From: Akkermansia sp.
Lineage (GTDB): Bacteria > Verrucomicrobiota > Verrucomicrobiia > Verrucomicrobiales > Akkermansiaceae
DNA: 43,889 bases
Assembly (NCBI GenBank): GCA_017398355.1
Contig: JAFQGD010000012.1
Coordinates: 1-43,889 of the forward strand
Direction: 5' to 3'
Shown one piece after another: positions 31,624 to 39,563 of this stretch (positions are counted from its first letter, which is position 1; each line of letters opens with the position of its first letter). Under the pieces are notes generated by a model. It saw only the letters and a list, made by a program, of their open reading frames with translations, ran no database searches and was not told where the DNA came from. The position numbers and the translations under genes are program-made.

Positions 31624-33456
31624 TTACTGTTGCTGCATTTGGTAAGCTGCGCGCTTGCGCGCCGTAGCGTCGAGAATACGCTTGCGCATGCGGATGAAAT
31701 GAGGTGTTGCTTCTACCAGCTCATCCGGTTCAATATATTCAATCGCTCGCTCCAGAGAGAATACGCGCGGAGGTGTCAGCTGGATAGAATCATTCTTTGT
31801 GGCGGAGCGGTGGTTGGTGAGGTGTTTCTCTCGTGTGGGGTTCACGGGAATATCTATCGGCTTGGGATTCTCCCCTACAATCATCCCTTCATATACCTCA
31901 TCGCCCGGTGCGATGAAGAGAGAGCCACGCTCCTCCATTGCTTGCAGAGAATAGGGACGAGCAATGCCATTTTCCATGGATACGAGCGTGCTGCTTTGGC
32001 GGGTCACTATCTCCCCGGCATAAGGGGCGTATTCTTTGAACAAGTGGGAGAAAATACCGTGCCCACTCGTCAGGTTCACCAGCTCGAATTCAAAGCCAAT
32101 CAGTCCGCGCGTGGGGATTGAAGCTTGGATGAAGGTGCGGCCTGTGCCCTTTGTTTCCATATTTTCCAAAATACCACGGCGATTACCCAAGATACGCACC
32201 GTGCCATTTGCGCATTCGTCCGGCACCTCGATGTATACTGTTTCAAACGGCTCGCAGCGCACACCATCAATCTCACGCGTGATGACTTTGGGGCGGGAAA
32301 CCAAGACTTCGTAATTCTCGCGGCGCATTTGTTCCACCAAAATGGCAATCTGCATTGTGCCGCGTGCAGATACCATGAATACACCGGCCAAGTCTGTATC
32401 CTCTACCTTGATGGATATATTCGTGCGCATTTCTCGCAGCAGACGGTCGCGAATGACTCGGCTTGTCACATTCTTGCCATCTTTGCCCCCTAGTGGCCCA
32501 TCGTTGATGCTGAATTCCATCTGCACCGTGGGTGGCTCAATCTCTACAAAGGGAAGGGCTTCGCCCTCAGGGTCGGCTGTGAGAGTCTGACCGATATCCA
32601 CATCTTCGAAACCGGAAAGACCGATAATATTACCTGCTGTCCCAACCGTGGAGTCCGTTGTCTGCAAGCCGCTGTATTCAAAAATCTTCGTCACCTTGCC
32701 GGGCGTGCGGCTGCCATCCGGGCGCAGTAAGTAGAGGGTATCGCCCTTTTGTACACTGCCACGGCTGATGCGCCCCACAGCTACTCGCCCTACATAGTCA
32801 TCCCAATCAATGTTGGAAATTAGCATTTGGAACTGTCCATCGGGGTCGGCATCCTTCGGCGCAGGGATGTGCTTGATAATTTGGTGAAGCAGGGGACTGC
32901 AATCTACCGGTGGCTCATTTTCCGGGCTGTTCATGAAATAACCATCGCGGGCAGAGCCATACACAAACGGTGCCTCAAATTGCTCGTCATTCGCATCCAA
33001 ATCCATCAGCAGCTCCAGCACTTGATCATGCACCTTCATCGGGTCGGCGTGCGGACGATCTATTTTGTTGATGACCACAATGGGCAGCAATCCTTCTTGC
33101 AGGGCTTTGCGCAAGACAAAACGGGTCTGTGCCTGTGGTCCCTCGTAGGCATCTACCACCAAAATGACACCATCCACCATCTTCATCACACGCTCTACCT
33201 CCGCACCGAAATCTGCGTGTCCGGGTGTGTCTACAATGTTGATGGTGTATCCATTCCAATGGATTGATGTGTTTTTTGCCTTAATCGTAATACCCTTTTC
33301 TCGTTCCAAATCCATGGAGTCCATGGCGCGGTCTTGTACCTCCTGATTCTCACGGTACGTCCCGCCTGCTTTCAGCAGTTGATCCACCAAGGTTGTTTTG
33401 CCATGGTCTACGTGTGCGATTATGGCCAGATTGCGAAATTTGCTGGGGTCACTCAT
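31624..33456 (-). CDS. typA: Translational GTPase TypA/BipA
   Basis: 610 residues, within the normal 600-615 range. TypA is an EF-G-like ribosome-binding GTPase linked to 50S assembly and stress adaptation. Motifs: AHVDHGKTT (G1, near 14-22), REKGITI (G2 region), DTPGHADFG (G3, near 76-84), NKIDRPHA (G4, near 130-137), then domain II from about 200 and the TypA-specific C-terminal half with [22 protein letters not shown] and [14 protein letters not shown]. Start choice: an in-frame ATG at 33495 overlaps the promoter -10, so it cannot be used from that promoter; 33468 and 33456 remain. I prefer 33456 because GAAG lies about 8 nt upstream and the product then matches family length. The DUF456 gene follows. 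Confidence 0.96.
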   Translation of the reverse strand: MSDPSKFRNLAIIAHVDHGKTTLVDQLLKAGGTYRENQEVQDRAMDSMDLEREKGITIKAKNTSIHWNGYTINIVDTPGHADFGAEVERVMKMVDGVILVVDAYEGPQAQTRFVLRKALQEGLLPIVVINKIDRPHADPMKVHDQVLELLMDLDANDEQFEAPFVYGSARDGYFMNSPENEPPVDCSPLLHQIIKHIPAPKDADPDGQFQMLISNIDWDDYVGRVAVGRISRGSVQKGDTLYLLRPDGSRTPGKVTKIFEYSGLQTTDSTVGTAGNIIGLSGFEDVDIGQTLTADPEGEALPFVEIEPPTVQMEFSINDGPLGGKDGKNVTSRVIRDRLLREMRTNISIKVEDTDLAGVFMVSARGTMQIAILVEQMRRENYEVLVSRPKVITREIDGVRCEPFETVYIEVPDECANGTVRILGNRRGILENMETKGTGRTFIQASIPTRGLIGFEFELVNLTSGHGIFSHLFKEYAPYAGEIVTRQSSTLVSMENGIARPYSLQAMEERGSLFIAPGDEVYEGMIVGENPKPIDIPVNPTREKHLTNHRSATKNDSIQLTPPRVFSLERAIEYIEPDELVEATPHFIRMRKRILDATARKRAAYQMQQQ

Positions 33457-33486
33457 ATCAATCTTCATCGGCGATGCTGCCCGCCG

Positions 33487-33522
33487 CTGCCCCATTTTAG
33501 CACATTTTCTCCCCGATAGAAA
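33487..33522 (-). promoter_or_regulatory. Extended -10 promoter of typA
   Basis: Minus strand TTTCTA (33522-33517, poor), 17-bp spacer, extended -10 TGCTAAAAT (TAAAAT 33499-33494). The predicted start near 33487 gives a leader of about 30 nt to ATG 33456, one of the few longer leaders in the window. Confidence 0.5.
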
Positions 33523-33599
33523 GCCAAATCATTTTTTTCGAGCTGCAAATGCCTTATTGAATGTGATAAAAATTGCCGCTGCAGGGGGCTGGCGGTAAA

Positions 33600-33692
33600 A
33601 AGGACTTGCTTTTTTGGGGAAAATAGCGCATGCTAGGAGCACGTGAGGCTGAAGACGCGCTCCCATAACGTGATTTAACGAGCAGCGGAACG
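33600..33692 (+). promoter_or_regulatory. Structured 5' region ahead of the CorA gene, possible pseudoknot leader
   Basis: GGAGC (33636-33640) can pair with GCTCC (33659-33663), and ACGT(G) in the loop (33641-33645) can pair with ACGT at 33668-33671, an H-type pseudoknot geometry. No convincing -10/-35 pair was found close to the ATG at 33693, so the leader is probably longer than those of other genes here. Magnesium control is a guess from context only; it does not match the M-box that I know. Confidence 0.3.
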
Positions 33693-34685
33693 ATGATACG
33701 CATCTACACACAGTCGGAGAAAGGAATCTCACGCACAGCCGGGATGGAGGATCAACCCGACAGCATGGGCGCTGTATTTTGGATTGATTTGTTGACTCCA
33801 AACGCGGAGGAATTGGCGTATGCTGAGAAGTTGTGCGCCATCGAGATGCCTACGAAGGACGAGATGCGGGAAATTGAGGCGACTTCGCGTTTGTACTGCG
33901 AGGACGGTGGCCGTTTCATGACGACAACGGTGTTGAGCCGTGTGGAGACGGATGAGCCCATTATTGCAGAAATTACTTTCATTTTAAAGGGGCGGCAGCT
34001 CATTACCATTCGCCATACGGACTCATATTCTTTCCGCGTGTTTTCTCACCAGTTGCTGCGCACGCAGGATACGAACCGCGATTTGGTATTCATCGGCCTT
34101 CTGGAGACGCTGGTGGATCGCCAGGCTGACGTGTTGGAGCGATTCGGTACAGATTTGGATGCTCTCTCGAAAAAGGTATTCGGCACACACCACACCCGCC
34201 GCAAAGGTCGCCGCGAAGACCCGGATACGGATGATTTGCGTGATGCTTTGGAAGAGCTGGGGCGCGTGGGTGACTTGATTACCCGCCAGCGAGATGCGCT
34301 TGTGAACTTGCTGCGCATGATTACCTTTGCAGGCAATGAAGATTCCTGTATGAGTGCGCACGATAGTTTGTATGTGCCACTGCGGCCGGTGTCGCGTGAC
34401 GTGAATTCGCTTGCAGAATACGCATCGTTCCTTTCCAATAAGATTAATTTCATGTTGGATGCCGTGCTGGGGCTCATTAATATTGAGCAGAATGATATTT
34501 TCAAGGTATTCACCATCATGTCGGTGGTATTTTTGCCACCAACGCTCATTGCTAGCATTTTCGGCATGAATTTCAAGTACATACCATTCTTGGACACGGA
34601 GTGGGGCTTCTGGCTCTCTATCGTGCTCATGGGTTTGGCCGGCATTTTGCCACTCGTTATTTTCAAAATTAAACGCTATATCTGA
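33693..34685 (+). CDS. corA: CorA-family magnesium/cobalt transporter
   Basis: 330 residues. The large soluble N-terminal domain (1 to about 265) ends in two transmembrane helices near 275-295 and 305-325, with the ion-selectivity motif GMN in IFGMNFKYIPF near 288-298. The region ITFILKGRQLITIRHTDSYSFRVF near 88-111 and the long helix LVDRQADVLERFGTDLDALSKKVFG are typical of CorA. It forms homopentamers that carry Mg2+ (also Co2+ or Ni2+) into the cell, gated by cytosolic Mg2+. The loop after GMN lacks the MPE(L) extension seen in many CorAs. It is followed by argB after 16 bp that include a C8 run; cotranscription is possible. Confidence 0.93.
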   Translation: MIRIYTQSEKGISRTAGMEDQPDSMGAVFWIDLLTPNAEELAYAEKLCAIEMPTKDEMREIEATSRLYCEDGGRFMTTTVLSRVETDEPIIAEITFILKGRQLITIRHTDSYSFRVFSHQLLRTQDTNRDLVFIGLLETLVDRQADVLERFGTDLDALSKKVFGTHHTRRKGRREDPDTDDLRDALEELGRVGDLITRQRDALVNLLRMITFAGNEDSCMSAHDSLYVPLRPVSRDVNSLAEYASFLSNKINFMLDAVLGLINIEQNDIFKVFTIMSVVFLPPTLIASIFGMNFKYIPFLDTEWGFWLSIVLMGLAGILPLVIFKIKRYI

Positions 34686-34701
34686 CCCCCCCCTATACAC
34701 T

Positions 34702-35610
34702 ATGATTAGTACTCGTAAGGTAGAAAAACCGGAGCAGGAAATCCAGAAAGCGGACATCCTCATCGAGGCTCTTCCGTACATGCAGTCATACCGCGATAAG
34801 ACTGTTCTTATCAAGTTTGGCGGTTCTGCTATGGATGACCCGGAGCTAGTAAAATCCCTCATGCGCGATATCGTGGTGATGGAGGCCATGGGGCTTAACC
34901 CCGTGGTGGTGCACGGTGGTGGAAAGGCTATATCCAAGGCCATGCAAGAGGCCGGGTTGGAGGCCCGTTTTATTAATGGTTTGCGTGTGACGACGCCGGA
35001 GGCGGTGAGCATAGTGGAACGCACACTTACGGGTACAATCAACCCCGGTTTGGTGGAGATGGTGCGCGACTGCGGGGGCAAGGCTGTGGGTATTTCCGGT
35101 ACAAATGTTTTTGTCGGCGAGAAACTTGTGGAAAAGGATGCCGATGGAAATCCGCTGGATATCGGCATGGTGGGGCGTGTGATTGGCACGCAGCTTTCCC
35201 GGGTGGAGGAAGCACTCTCCCTGCAGCTCACTCCGGTGATTTCTCCCCTGGCTCGTGAGTTGGGCACGAATCAATCCCTCAACGTGAATGCGGATTTGGC
35301 CGCAGCAGCACTGGCACGCGAGCTCAAGCCTGTGAAGCTGGTCTATATCTCCGATGTGCCCGGTTTAATGATGGATCCGAAAGATCCCAGCACTATCATT
35401 AAGAGTATCAACCGCAAAGAAGCTTTCCAGTTGATAGATGAAGGCATCATCTCCGGTGGTATGATTCCGAAGGTAAAGAGTGCGGTGGATGCTCTGAATG
35501 CCGGTGTGCGCAAGGTACACTTTATTGATGGTCGCTTGCCCCATACGCTGCTGCTGGAGATATTCACGCCCGAAGGAATCGGCACGGAAATTGTGCGCGA
35601 ACAACGCTAA
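34702..35610 (+). CDS. argB: Acetylglutamate kinase
   Basis: 302 residues. It phosphorylates N-acetyl-L-glutamate in arginine biosynthesis. Amino-acid-kinase motifs are KFGGSAMDD near 33-41, [11 protein letters not shown] near 69-79, the N-acetylglutamate-binding [13 protein letters not shown] near 91-103, and the ATP-binding [12 protein letters not shown] near 212-223 and GGMIPKV near 252-258. An N-terminal extension of about 25 residues ([20 protein letters not shown]) is the type found in hexameric, arginine-inhibited enzymes; that regulation is inferred from the family. No other arg gene is nearby. The start is ATG 34702 preceded by a C8 run and no Shine-Dalgarno. nadK begins 11 bp after its stop. 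Confidence 0.96.
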   Translation: MISTRKVEKPEQEIQKADILIEALPYMQSYRDKTVLIKFGGSAMDDPELVKSLMRDIVVMEAMGLNPVVVHGGGKAISKAMQEAGLEARFINGLRVTTPEAVSIVERTLTGTINPGLVEMVRDCGGKAVGISGTNVFVGEKLVEKDADGNPLDIGMVGRVIGTQLSRVEEALSLQLTPVISPLARELGTNQSLNVNADLAAAALARELKPVKLVYISDVPGLMMDPKDPSTIIKSINRKEAFQLIDEGIISGGMIPKVKSAVDALNAGVRKVHFIDGRLPHTLLLEIFTPEGIGTEIVREQR

Positions 35611-35620
35611 GTACTTGCTT

Positions 35621-36466
35621 GTGAGTAGCCCTTCATCCATCGGAATCTTCTCGCCACAACGCACGGCTGCCGGGTTGTTAGTAGCCCAGCGGTTGATGGA
35701 TGCGTGTGCTGCTGCCGGGTTGGTGGTATATGAGTTGGGGCGTCACACGCTTTCCGACCCCGCCTTGGGACCCCCGGATGTTATTATCTGCTTGGGCGGG
35801 GACGGCACGATGCTCTCTGCTGCTACAGAGGCCGCTTGCAATGGCTCTTTACTTTGCGGTGTAAATCTGGGGCATTTGGGCTTTTTGAGTGCTTGTGGCA
35901 AGGAGGATGTTGAAGAGCTTGTGCAAGCACTTGCGACCGGAAACTACGAGGTGGAGGAACGCTCGCTACTACAGGTCATGCAGTGCAATGCGGAAACGGG
36001 CGTTTGCATGCAACCTCACTTGGCGCTCAACGAAGTCGCGCTCATGCGTGCGCAGACGGGGCGCATGATTGATGTGGATGTGGAGTTGGATGGACGATTG
36101 TTGAATCGTTACCATGCGGACGGTGTGTTGGTGTCCACCCCCACGGGCTCGACTGCTTATTCCCTTTCTGCAGGGGGGCCGTTGGTGTGGCCATCAACCG
36201 GGGTGATGTGCCTTACTCCCATTTGTCCCCATAGTCTCACGAGCCGCTCTGTGATTTTGCCGGAGGGGGTGGAAATTACCATGCGTCCCCGTGCGCGTCG
36301 GGGGCGAGTGGGAGAATCACTCATCTACTCCTTGGATGGTCATATCACTCATCCCATTGCAATCAATGCCACGTTGACCATCCGTAAAGCAGATGTCTCA
36401 TTGCGCCTGCTCAATTTGCCCGGGGCTGATTACGCTGCCCGTTTGCGCGCCAAACTGCGCTGGTGA
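35621..36466 (+). CDS. nadK: NAD kinase
   Basis: 281 residues from a GTG start at 35621, directly after argB. It makes NADP+ from NAD+ using ATP or polyphosphate. The diagnostic GGDGTML (near 62-68) is followed by VNLGHLGFL near 87-95, the conserved NEVALMR, and the NAD-binding [19 protein letters not shown] near 171-189, then [14 protein letters not shown]. The frame is open far upstream inside argB to an ATG at 35498, but those residues (Cys- and Arg-rich) bear no similarity to the family, and homology begins at [15 protein letters not shown] at 35615 is the only other reasonable start. Cotranscription with argB is likely; it converges with the ZIP transporter gene 10 bp later. Confidence 0.94.
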   Translation: MSSPSSIGIFSPQRTAAGLLVAQRLMDACAAAGLVVYELGRHTLSDPALGPPDVIICLGGDGTMLSAATEAACNGSLLCGVNLGHLGFLSACGKEDVEELVQALATGNYEVEERSLLQVMQCNAETGVCMQPHLALNEVALMRAQTGRMIDVDVELDGRLLNRYHADGVLVSTPTGSTAYSLSAGGPLVWPSTGVMCLTPICPHSLTSRSVILPEGVEITMRPRARRGRVGESLIYSLDGHITHPIAINATLTIRKADVSLRLLNLPGADYAARLRAKLRW

Positions 36467-36476
36467 TGGTGGTTTA

Positions 36477-37289
36477 TTACAGCACCAATGCCATAATGAG
36501 CATGCCGGCCGTCACTCCGTATATGGAGATGTGGTGGTGCCCCCAGCGCTCTGCCATGGGGAGAAGCTCATCAAATGAAATGTAGACCATGATGCCTGCC
36601 ACCCCGGCAAAGAGGATGGAAAGCACCACCGGCGAGAGAAATGGCATGAGAACCAACATGCATACCAATGCTCCCAGTGGCTCAGCCAGCCCTGTAAGTG
36701 TGGCGAGCCAAAATGCCTTGCCACGCTGCCCGGTGCCGTAGAGCAGGGGGACGGCCACGGCGATGCCCTCGGGTACATTGTGGATAGCCACAGCTAAGGC
36801 TACGGATGCTGCAATTTCCATATTATCAAACGCCGCTGCCACTGTGGCGATACCTTCCGGAAAGTTATGAATGGCTATTGCCAGCGCAAAAAGGAAAGCG
36901 GAGCGCCGCACTTGCGTATTGCCGGCAAATTGTCCTGTCTTGCGGATGGTATCCATTACCCCCACATCGTGTACCTCGTGCGGGTTTTCATCCTCCGGTA
37001 TCAGCTTGTCGATGAGTGCTGCCATGAGCATGCCACCAAAAAAAGCGCTTATCGTAATCCATTTTGCTGATGCGTGCCCTTCAATCATGTCCGCGGCCGT
37101 GGGCATTAGCTCCATGAAGGAGATATACACCATGACACCGGCGCTGGCTCCTAGCGCAAAGGTAAGCATTTTTGTATTCGTGCGGCGCATGAAGAGCGCC
37201 ACCGCTGCCCCTATGCCTGTGCACAGGCCTGCCAACAGGGATAAAGCCCCGCCTACCAGCATTTCTTGGCTCATCAAGGCATCAAGCAT
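36477..37289 (-). CDS. zupT: ZIP-family divalent metal transporter (ZupT-like)
   Basis: 270 residues with eight predicted membrane helices. The metal-binding helix motifs are AIAIHNFPEGIATV near 137-150 and AVAIHNVPEGIAVA near 166-179, the duplicated HNxPEG signature of ZupT/ZIP proteins, which take up Zn2+, Fe2+ or Mn2+. FMELMPTAADM near 58-68 and FDELLPMAERWGHHH near 237-251 supply further acidic and His residues. A charged loop ENPHEVHDVGVMD near 105-117 separates helices 3 and 4. It is transcribed away from the MenC-like gene; the promoter places the transcript start exactly on its ATG. An inverted repeat beside the -35 could be a metal-regulator site. Confidence 0.93.
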   Translation of the reverse strand: MLDALMSQEMLVGGALSLLAGLCTGIGAAVALFMRRTNTKMLTFALGASAGVMVYISFMELMPTAADMIEGHASAKWITISAFFGGMLMAALIDKLIPEDENPHEVHDVGVMDTIRKTGQFAGNTQVRRSAFLFALAIAIHNFPEGIATVAAAFDNMEIAASVALAVAIHNVPEGIAVAVPLLYGTGQRGKAFWLATLTGLAEPLGALVCMLVLMPFLSPVVLSILFAGVAGIMVYISFDELLPMAERWGHHHISIYGVTAGMLIMALVL

Positions 37290-37324
37290 GCACTCTTTAT
37301 ACCTTCATGAACGCCACAAATCAA
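37289..37324 (-). promoter_or_regulatory. Sigma70-like promoter of zupT, leaderless
   Basis: Minus strand TTGATT (37324-37319), 17-bp spacer, TATAAA (37301-37296), then GAGTGC and ATG. A start 7 nt past the -10 is exactly the A of the start codon. Confidence 0.7.
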
Positions 37325-37329
37325 GGGAA

Positions 37330-37344
37330 ATGACTTTATGTCAT
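37330..37344. promoter_or_regulatory. 15-bp palindrome between divergent zupT and MenC-like promoters, candidate operator
   Basis: ATGAC-TTTAT-GTCAT is a perfect 5-bp dyad adjoining the zupT -35 box and 34 bp upstream of the MenC-like -35. Its place suggests a regulator binding site, perhaps metal-responsive; no known consensus is matched, so this is only a candidate. Confidence 0.3.
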
Positions 37345-37377
37345 GCAAAATTCTAGGGCGTAAAACGCAGAAAGCGC

Positions 37378-37413
37378 GTGACATTCCGGTCATTTGGGCA
37401 TACAATACCCGCA
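37378..37413 (+). promoter_or_regulatory. Sigma70-like promoter of the MenC-like gene, leaderless
   Basis: GTGACA (37378-37383), 17-bp spacer, TACAAT (37401-37406). The start predicted 7 nt past the -10 is exactly the A of the ATG at 37413. Confidence 0.7.
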
Positions 37414-38357
37414 TGCACTACACTCCCTACACACTCTATCCCATCGGGGCGATGAGCGCTCGCGCCGCAGCGCAACCTCGTGAGGGCGTTCTTCTGCGTG
37501 GCGACAATGGTGGCTATGCCTGTTTGCAGCCTTGGACTGAATTGGGCGATTCTCCGTTGGAATATGAGTTGGATGCCCTGCGTGAAGGGAGTCCCATGCG
37601 CTTGGGAGCCCGCGCGCTCAAGTGTATTGAGTTGGATGGCGCTGCCCGCGCTAAAGGAGTGAGCTTGTTTGATGGGCTCTCCATTCCTCGTAGCCATGCC
37701 ACACTTACTGTCAGCGCGACACCCTCACAGGTGTATAACTTGCATCAGCGTGGTTTTCGTGTGGGCAAAATCAAGGTGATTCCCAAGCTCGCCTCCACCG
37801 TGGAGCGTCTCACCAATTTGGCTTCCATGGTGCCTGAGTGGAAGTGGCGTGTGGATTTTAACTGCACCCTTAGCCCTGATGAAACGATTGAGTTCTGGAA
37901 CATGCTTTCCGATGCTATGAAGGACCGTATCGATTTCATTGAAGATCCATGCTACTATGATGTAGAAGCTTGGCAGAGGCTGCAAGATGCCGGCATCCCC
38001 TTGGGTTATGACACCCCCGTGCAAGATGAGCGCATCATCCCCCAGCGCACCAGTAAGCCCATGATGCGTATTGTGAAGCCGGCTCGCCACCACAGCAACA
38101 GCGGTTTGCCCGTCTTCACCACCTATATGGATCATCCTCTCGGCCAGTGCTGGGCGGCTTACAATGCAGCCCTCTTCTATTCTGATAAACCTGCGGAGGA
38201 AATTCCCCTGTGTGGCTTGGTCACTCACCATGTATACCGCCCCAATGCGTTCTCCGAAGAGCTGGGAATGGATATTACCCCCGATTTTGTGCCCCCCAAG
38301 GGAACCGGCTTGGGATTTGATAATCTTTTGGCTTCTCTTCCGTGGAAGAAGCTCTAA
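37413..38357 (+). CDS. Enolase-superfamily enzyme, o-succinylbenzoate synthase (MenC)-like
   Basis: 314 residues. The catalytic set of the muconate-lactonising/OSBS subgroup is complete: KxK in GKIKV (Lys119, Lys121), metal ligands Asp148 (RVDFN), Glu177 (IEDP) and Asp200 (GYDTP), and Lys222 (IVKPA). OSBS dehydrates SHCHC to o-succinylbenzoate in menaquinone synthesis; some relatives are N-succinylamino-acid racemases or dipeptide epimerases, and the sequence alone does not exclude those. The short N-terminal capping domain fits MenC. No other men gene is nearby. The frame extends upstream to 37338, but the promoter spans that part, so ATG 37413 is preferred. It is monocistronic, with a terminator after it. 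Confidence 0.8.
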   Translation: MHYTPYTLYPIGAMSARAAAQPREGVLLRGDNGGYACLQPWTELGDSPLEYELDALREGSPMRLGARALKCIELDGAARAKGVSLFDGLSIPRSHATLTVSATPSQVYNLHQRGFRVGKIKVIPKLASTVERLTNLASMVPEWKWRVDFNCTLSPDETIEFWNMLSDAMKDRIDFIEDPCYYDVEAWQRLQDAGIPLGYDTPVQDERIIPQRTSKPMMRIVKPARHHSNSGLPVFTTYMDHPLGQCWAAYNAALFYSDKPAEEIPLCGLVTHHVYRPNAFSEELGMDITPDFVPPKGTGLGFDNLLASLPWKKL

Positions 38358-38383
38358 AGGTATGGAACTTTGTCCTTTTTCAT

Positions 38384-38423
38384 GGCGGGATGGCTTGGGC
38401 TGTCCCGCCTGTTTTGTCTTTAA
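38384..38423 (+). terminator. Rho-independent terminator of the MenC-like gene
   Basis: GGCGGGA (38384-38390) and TCCCGCC (38403-38409) form a perfect 7-bp stem with a 12-nt loop, followed by TGTTTTGTCTTT. It lies 26 bp past the stop. Confidence 0.85.
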
Positions 38424-38519
38424 AAGTTGGTTTTGTTCCCATCGTATGGGGCAAATGAAACTGATACAAGTTTTCTAATTTCTTTGTGAAAAATAGCTGC
38501 GTGTCAGAGTAGAATCCGC

Positions 38520-38555
38520 TTGCTATGCAATGTTGAAAATGCTAGACTGCACCGT
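38520..38555 (+). promoter_or_regulatory. Candidate promoter of the sialic-acid operon, near-leaderless
   Basis: TTGCTA (38520-38525), 17-bp spacer, TAGACT (38543-38548). The predicted start near 38555 is 2 nt before ATG 38557, and excludes the in-frame ATG at 38530. A TAGAAT at 38509-38514 is an alternative -10 without a good -35. Confidence 0.5.
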
Positions 38556-38556
38556 G

Positions 38557-39540
38557 ATGGACTGCTCTGATTTATCTCTCGATTGGAAGCCGTTAGCCAA
38601 TCTGCCTGATGCAGAGGGCTTTGCGGGGTCGTATGCGGGTGTCAGCAATGGCGCTTTGATTGTGGCCGGTGGTGCTAATTTTCCGGAGAAACCGCTCTGG
38701 GAAGGTGGCCCCAAGCGCTGGACTGAGCGAGTGTTTGTGATGCCGCCACATGGCGAAGGTTGGCACGATGGTACGCCTTTGCCCAAGCCACTTGGCTATG
38801 GTGCCACCGCAAGTTTGCCTCAGGGGATGATGCTCATCGGTGGCAGCAATGCCGGTGGAGCTCTGGCTGATTGCTATATGCTTACATGGGAAGATGGCGA
38901 AGTGAAATGCCGAGAATTACCGTCTTTGCCGGTTACCCTCACCGGCCATGCCGCTGTGGTGATGGGGGGCAAGGTGTATGTGCAGGGTGGCAGTATTGCT
39001 CCCGGCGAACAGGATGCCGAAAGCCGTATGTGGATTTATGACCCCGCTGCGGAAACTTGGAGCGAAGGCCCCGCTATGCCTGCTCGCGGGCGTTTCTTGC
39101 AGCAAATGGCAACTGTCGGCAACACGATTTATGTACTCGGCGGTATTGGCTTGAAAGATGGCGAGGATGGCCGCATGGTGCGTGATATGCTCACGGAAGC
39201 TTGGAGCTACTCTGAGGCTACCGGTTGGCGCCGTCTTTCCTACCTGCCACGTTTCTGCGCAGCTGCCCCCACGCCAGCTCCGGTCATTGGCGGTAAGATA
39301 TATCTGCTGGGGGGGGATGATGCCACCGTCAAGGGCTTTACCCCACAAAATCACCCGGGCTTCCACAATGCCAGCTTGGCCTATTGCCCGGCAAATGATA
39401 CCTGGGCAGAGGCTGGGGAAATCGCCGTGGCTCGTGCCGTGCTCCCCTGCGCCGAGTGGAATGGCTTGGCCGTCATCGTGAATGGCGAGCAGCGCCCCGG
39501 CAAGCGCTCCAACGAAGTATGGGGTGCCAAGATGCACTGA
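38557..39540 (+). CDS. Kelch-repeat N-acetylneuraminate epimerase/mutarotase-like, cytoplasmic form
   Basis: 327 residues without a signal peptide. It contains about six Kelch blades, each with a paired glycine and a following aromatic or Trp, for example GALIVAGGANFPEKPLWEGG near 27-46, QGMMLIGGSNAGG near 86-98, GKVYVQGGS near 138-146, NTIYVLGGIG near 188-197 and GKIYLLGGDDA near 245-255. The GGANFPE...GGPKRW signature is that of NanM/YjhT mutarotases, which speed conversion of alpha- to beta-N-acetylneuraminate. E. coli NanM is periplasmic, so the missing signal peptide here suggests a cytoplasmic role. It is the first gene of a four-gene operon with a second, exported homologue, an MFS permease and a sialidase. 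I use ATG 38557; 38530 is the alternative. A G8 run (39309-39316) encodes Gly-Gly. Confidence 0.85.
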   Translation: MDCSDLSLDWKPLANLPDAEGFAGSYAGVSNGALIVAGGANFPEKPLWEGGPKRWTERVFVMPPHGEGWHDGTPLPKPLGYGATASLPQGMMLIGGSNAGGALADCYMLTWEDGEVKCRELPSLPVTLTGHAAVVMGGKVYVQGGSIAPGEQDAESRMWIYDPAAETWSEGPAMPARGRFLQQMATVGNTIYVLGGIGLKDGEDGRMVRDMLTEAWSYSEATGWRRLSYLPRFCAAAPTPAPVIGGKIYLLGGDDATVKGFTPQNHPGFHNASLAYCPANDTWAEAGEIAVARAVLPCAEWNGLAVIVNGEQRPGKRSNEVWGAKMH

Positions 39541-39563
39541 TGATAGTTCTCCGTTCCTAACAT

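Noticed and set aside
33457..33495. TypA start at ATG 33495.
   Set aside because: That ATG overlaps the -10 box (TAAAAT) of the only promoter I can see, so it would not be on the transcript.
34023..35267. A 414-codon minus-strand frame across corA and argB.
   Set aside because: It crosses two well-identified genes, is Ser/Arg/His-rich without motifs, and has no promoter.
35498..35620. Upstream extension of the NAD kinase frame into argB.
   Set aside because: The extra residues are Cys/Arg-rich and unlike any NAD kinase; the frame is simply open inside argB. GTG 35621 gives a normal length.
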